Origin: Limousia pullorum
GTDB lineage: Bacteria > Bacillota > Clostridia > Oscillospirales > Acutalibacteraceae
DNA length: 6,469 nt
Assembly: GCA_018714545.1 (NCBI GenBank)
Contig: DVNG01000036.1
Coordinates: 1-6,469, forward strand
Reading direction: 5' to 3'
In this document: piece by piece, positions 5,183 through 6,469 of the stretch
Layout: every line of letters begins with the position of its first letter
Numbering within the stretch: position 1 is the stretch's first letter
Position numbers and translations under genes: made by a program
Notes under the pieces: model-generated
The model's database searches: none
Seen by the model: only the letters and a program-made list of their open reading frames with translations
What the model was told of the DNA's origin: nothing

Positions 5183-5905
5183 TTAAGGATTTTTCCTGTC
5201 GTATCTCACTATGCTGAAAAATTCTTTGTAATCCTTTATCTTGAAATCACAAAGATTTTTTTCATCAGCTACATCATCATTATCGCCTAAATAAAGACAG
5301 GTGGCAATTCCCGCATTTTTTCCGCCCTGCATATCGGAAGTGAGGCTATCTCCTAAGATTATTGCTTTTGATTTATCACAAAGTCCGATTTCCTCAAAAA
5401 CATTGTCAAAGAACTCCTTTTCAGGCTTTTGAAAACCAACTTCTTCGGAGAAAAAAACCTTTTTAACAACCTTATCAATTCCGCTGTCTTTCATTCTTCC
5501 TTTTTGAGCGGCGGCAAGTCCGTTTGTCACCACGTAAACCTCTGCAATTTTGCAAATCTCCTGCAAAAATTCCATAGCGCCGGGAAGCATAAATCCGTGC
5601 TGTGACAGCTTGTCAATATAGCACAGGTGAAATTTATGGCAGTCCACTTCAAAATCGTATCCCAGAGCTTCAAAAAAGCGGCTGAAACGCAGAGTTTTAA
5701 GCTGTTCCCTTGTAATCTCTTTTCGCTCGAGGGATTTCCAGGTTTCCTTGTTTATGCGGCTGTAAAGCTTTTCGTCCCCCTCTTTAAAGGGGAGACGAAA
5801 TTCTTTCATAGCGTTTTTAATTGCAAAGTCCTCGGATTTCTTAAAGTCCAGCAATGTTTCGTCGGCGTCCATAAGGACAACCGGATATCTAAGTGTATCA
5901 GGCAA
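5183..5905 (-). CDS. yjjG: HAD-family noncanonical pyrimidine nucleotidase, YjjG type
   Basis: This 240-residue cytoplasmic HAD hydrolase of the YjjG group removes phosphate from nucleoside monophosphates and is thought to clear noncanonical pyrimidine nucleotides. The HAD motifs are in order: motif I DADETLLDF (nucleophile Asp13, acid/base Asp15), motif II VVTNG (Thr127), motif III Lys160 in FQKPEKEFF, and motif IV ILGDSLTSDMQGG (Asp186, Asp191). The helical cap between motifs I and II and the SEEVG.QKP signature match YjjG rather than phosphoglycolate phosphatase. The start is a TTG at 5905. The next ATG would remove the first beta strand just before motif I, and the frame is closed a few codons upstream. 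The start overlaps the stop of the preceding gene by eight bases, suggesting translational coupling; GAGG three bases before TTG is a close, weak binding site. The family is confident; the substrate is from family knowledge. Confidence 0.88.
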   Translation of the reverse strand: MPDTLRYPVVLMDADETLLDFKKSEDFAIKNAMKEFRLPFKEGDEKLYSRINKETWKSLERKEITREQLKTLRFSRFFEALGYDFEVDCHKFHLCYIDKLSQHGFMLPGAMEFLQEICKIAEVYVVTNGLAAAQKGRMKDSGIDKVVKKVFFSEEVGFQKPEKEFFDNVFEEIGLCDKSKAIILGDSLTSDMQGGKNAGIATCLYLGDNDDVADEKNLCDFKIKDYKEFFSIVRYDRKNP

Positions 5906-6469
5906 ATTCCTCGCCGTCCTTGTTGAAAATATTCAGTCTTGTCACCCTTGGGAAAATCTCAAGTGAATATTCCTTTTCCAGAGCGTCAACCAAAAGGGTG
6001 GGGTTCACGTTTAATGTACTTCCGGCAGGAAGCATAATTTTTATCTTTACATAATCGTCAACCAATGAAATGGTGTAGTCCGTAAGGTATTCTTTTAAAT
6101 TTACCTGTTTAATTCCGAACTTGGATTTTTTGTCCACCATGATTTCATCCCTTGAGAAAAGCTCCTCTGTCTTTTTCAGAAGCTCCTCCGGTGTTGTTTC
6201 ATCACAGTTCAGCTTTAGTATATAAAGAGCCTTGTCGATAACTCCGGCTTTCATTTTCGGTTCTGTCACGTCAAAAACTCTTATTCCCTTTGGCAGGCAA
6301 TCATTAAGACGGTTAATAATTTCTTTAAAAGAAAAATCATCCTCTAAAAGTCTCATGTCCATACATTCTTTTTTTCCTACAAAGCCCAAAGATAATGGCA
6401 TAGGGAAAGTGATGAAGGGGTGGGGGTTAAAGCCCTCTGTGTGCCATATTGGAATACGGCTTTTTTGAA
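5898..6469 (-). CDS. TIGR03936/DUF2344 radical-SAM-associated protein, 5' partial
   Basis: The gene runs off the right edge: its frame is open to 6467 and reads RIPIWHTEGFNPHP followed by FITFPMPLSLG, the hallmark segment of DUF2344. The ATG at 6401 inside PMPLSLG is therefore internal. About 190 codons are visible of the usual 220-240, so only the N-terminal 30-50 residues are missing. Members of this family are normally encoded directly downstream of, or fused to, a B12-binding-type radical SAM protein (TIGR03960), and their exact role is unresolved. That partner would be expected just beyond the edge. The C-terminal part ends in FPRVTRLNIFNKDGEEFA, where the VTRLNIF stretch resembles the conserved end of the family. 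Its stop overlaps the start of the HAD nucleotidase gene by eight bases, so the two are one transcription unit. Confidence 0.9.
   Translation of the reverse strand, partial: QKSRIPIWHTEGFNPHPFITFPMPLSLGFVGKKECMDMRLLEDDFSFKEIINRLNDCLPKGIRVFDVTEPKMKAGVIDKALYILKLNCDETTPEELLKKTEELFSRDEIMVDKKSKFGIKQVNLKEYLTDYTISLVDDYVKIKIMLPAGSTLNVNPTLLVDALEKEYSLEIFPRVTRLNIFNKDGEEFA

Overview
The window looks like chromosomal DNA from a low-GC Gram-positive anaerobe, most likely a gut Clostridia (Oscillospirales/Ruminococcaceae-like). The basis is AT-rich genes with AGGAGG-type ribosome binding sites, TTG/GTG starts, lipoboxes of Firmicutes type, a tRNA with encoded CCA, and a DUF2344 radical-SAM-associated gene typical of Clostridia. 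This assignment is an inference from style, not from a marker gene.

Layout. (1) 1-824, plus strand: the 3' part of an IS3-family insertion sequence. It holds the DDE transposase (OrfB), open through the left window edge, and a right terminus ending in TTGACA. It is visibly more GC-rich than its surroundings (one sampled 60-base row is 55% GC; one row just past the IS is 33%). (2) 806-2759, plus strand: the remaining 3' part of a gene the IS appears to have interrupted. It encodes a possible winged-helix tail of a STAND/AAA-type NTPase, then one membrane helix and an extracytoplasmic helical domain. A lipoprotein gene follows 31 bases later. The IS end and host flank together form a near-consensus promoter (TTGACA, 17 bases, TATAAA) that could drive these remnants. 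(3) 2759-2802: a perfect 17-bp hairpin that terminates converging transcripts from both strands. (4) 2801-6469, minus strand throughout. In transcription order from the right edge it contains a DUF2344/TIGR03936 radical-SAM-associated gene (5' end outside the window), an overlapping YjjG-type HAD nucleotidase, and tRNA-Leu(UAG) with its own promoter and terminator. Then come two tandem paralogous HD-domain hydrolases and a lipoprotein of unknown family.

How the parts may work together. The minus-strand block looks like ordinary chromosome, with a possible nucleotide-metabolism theme (HAD nucleotidase plus two HD hydrolases), but that link is inference. The HD pair has no visible promoter of its own and starts right after the tRNA terminator, so read-through from the tRNA unit is plausible. 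The plus-strand block is the accessory part: a membrane-anchored, probably nucleotide-binding protein and a partner lipoprotein, now broken by the IS and possibly rewired by a hybrid promoter. I see no CRISPR array, riboswitch, phage gene or intact defence system. No intergenic stretch exceeds 300 bases.
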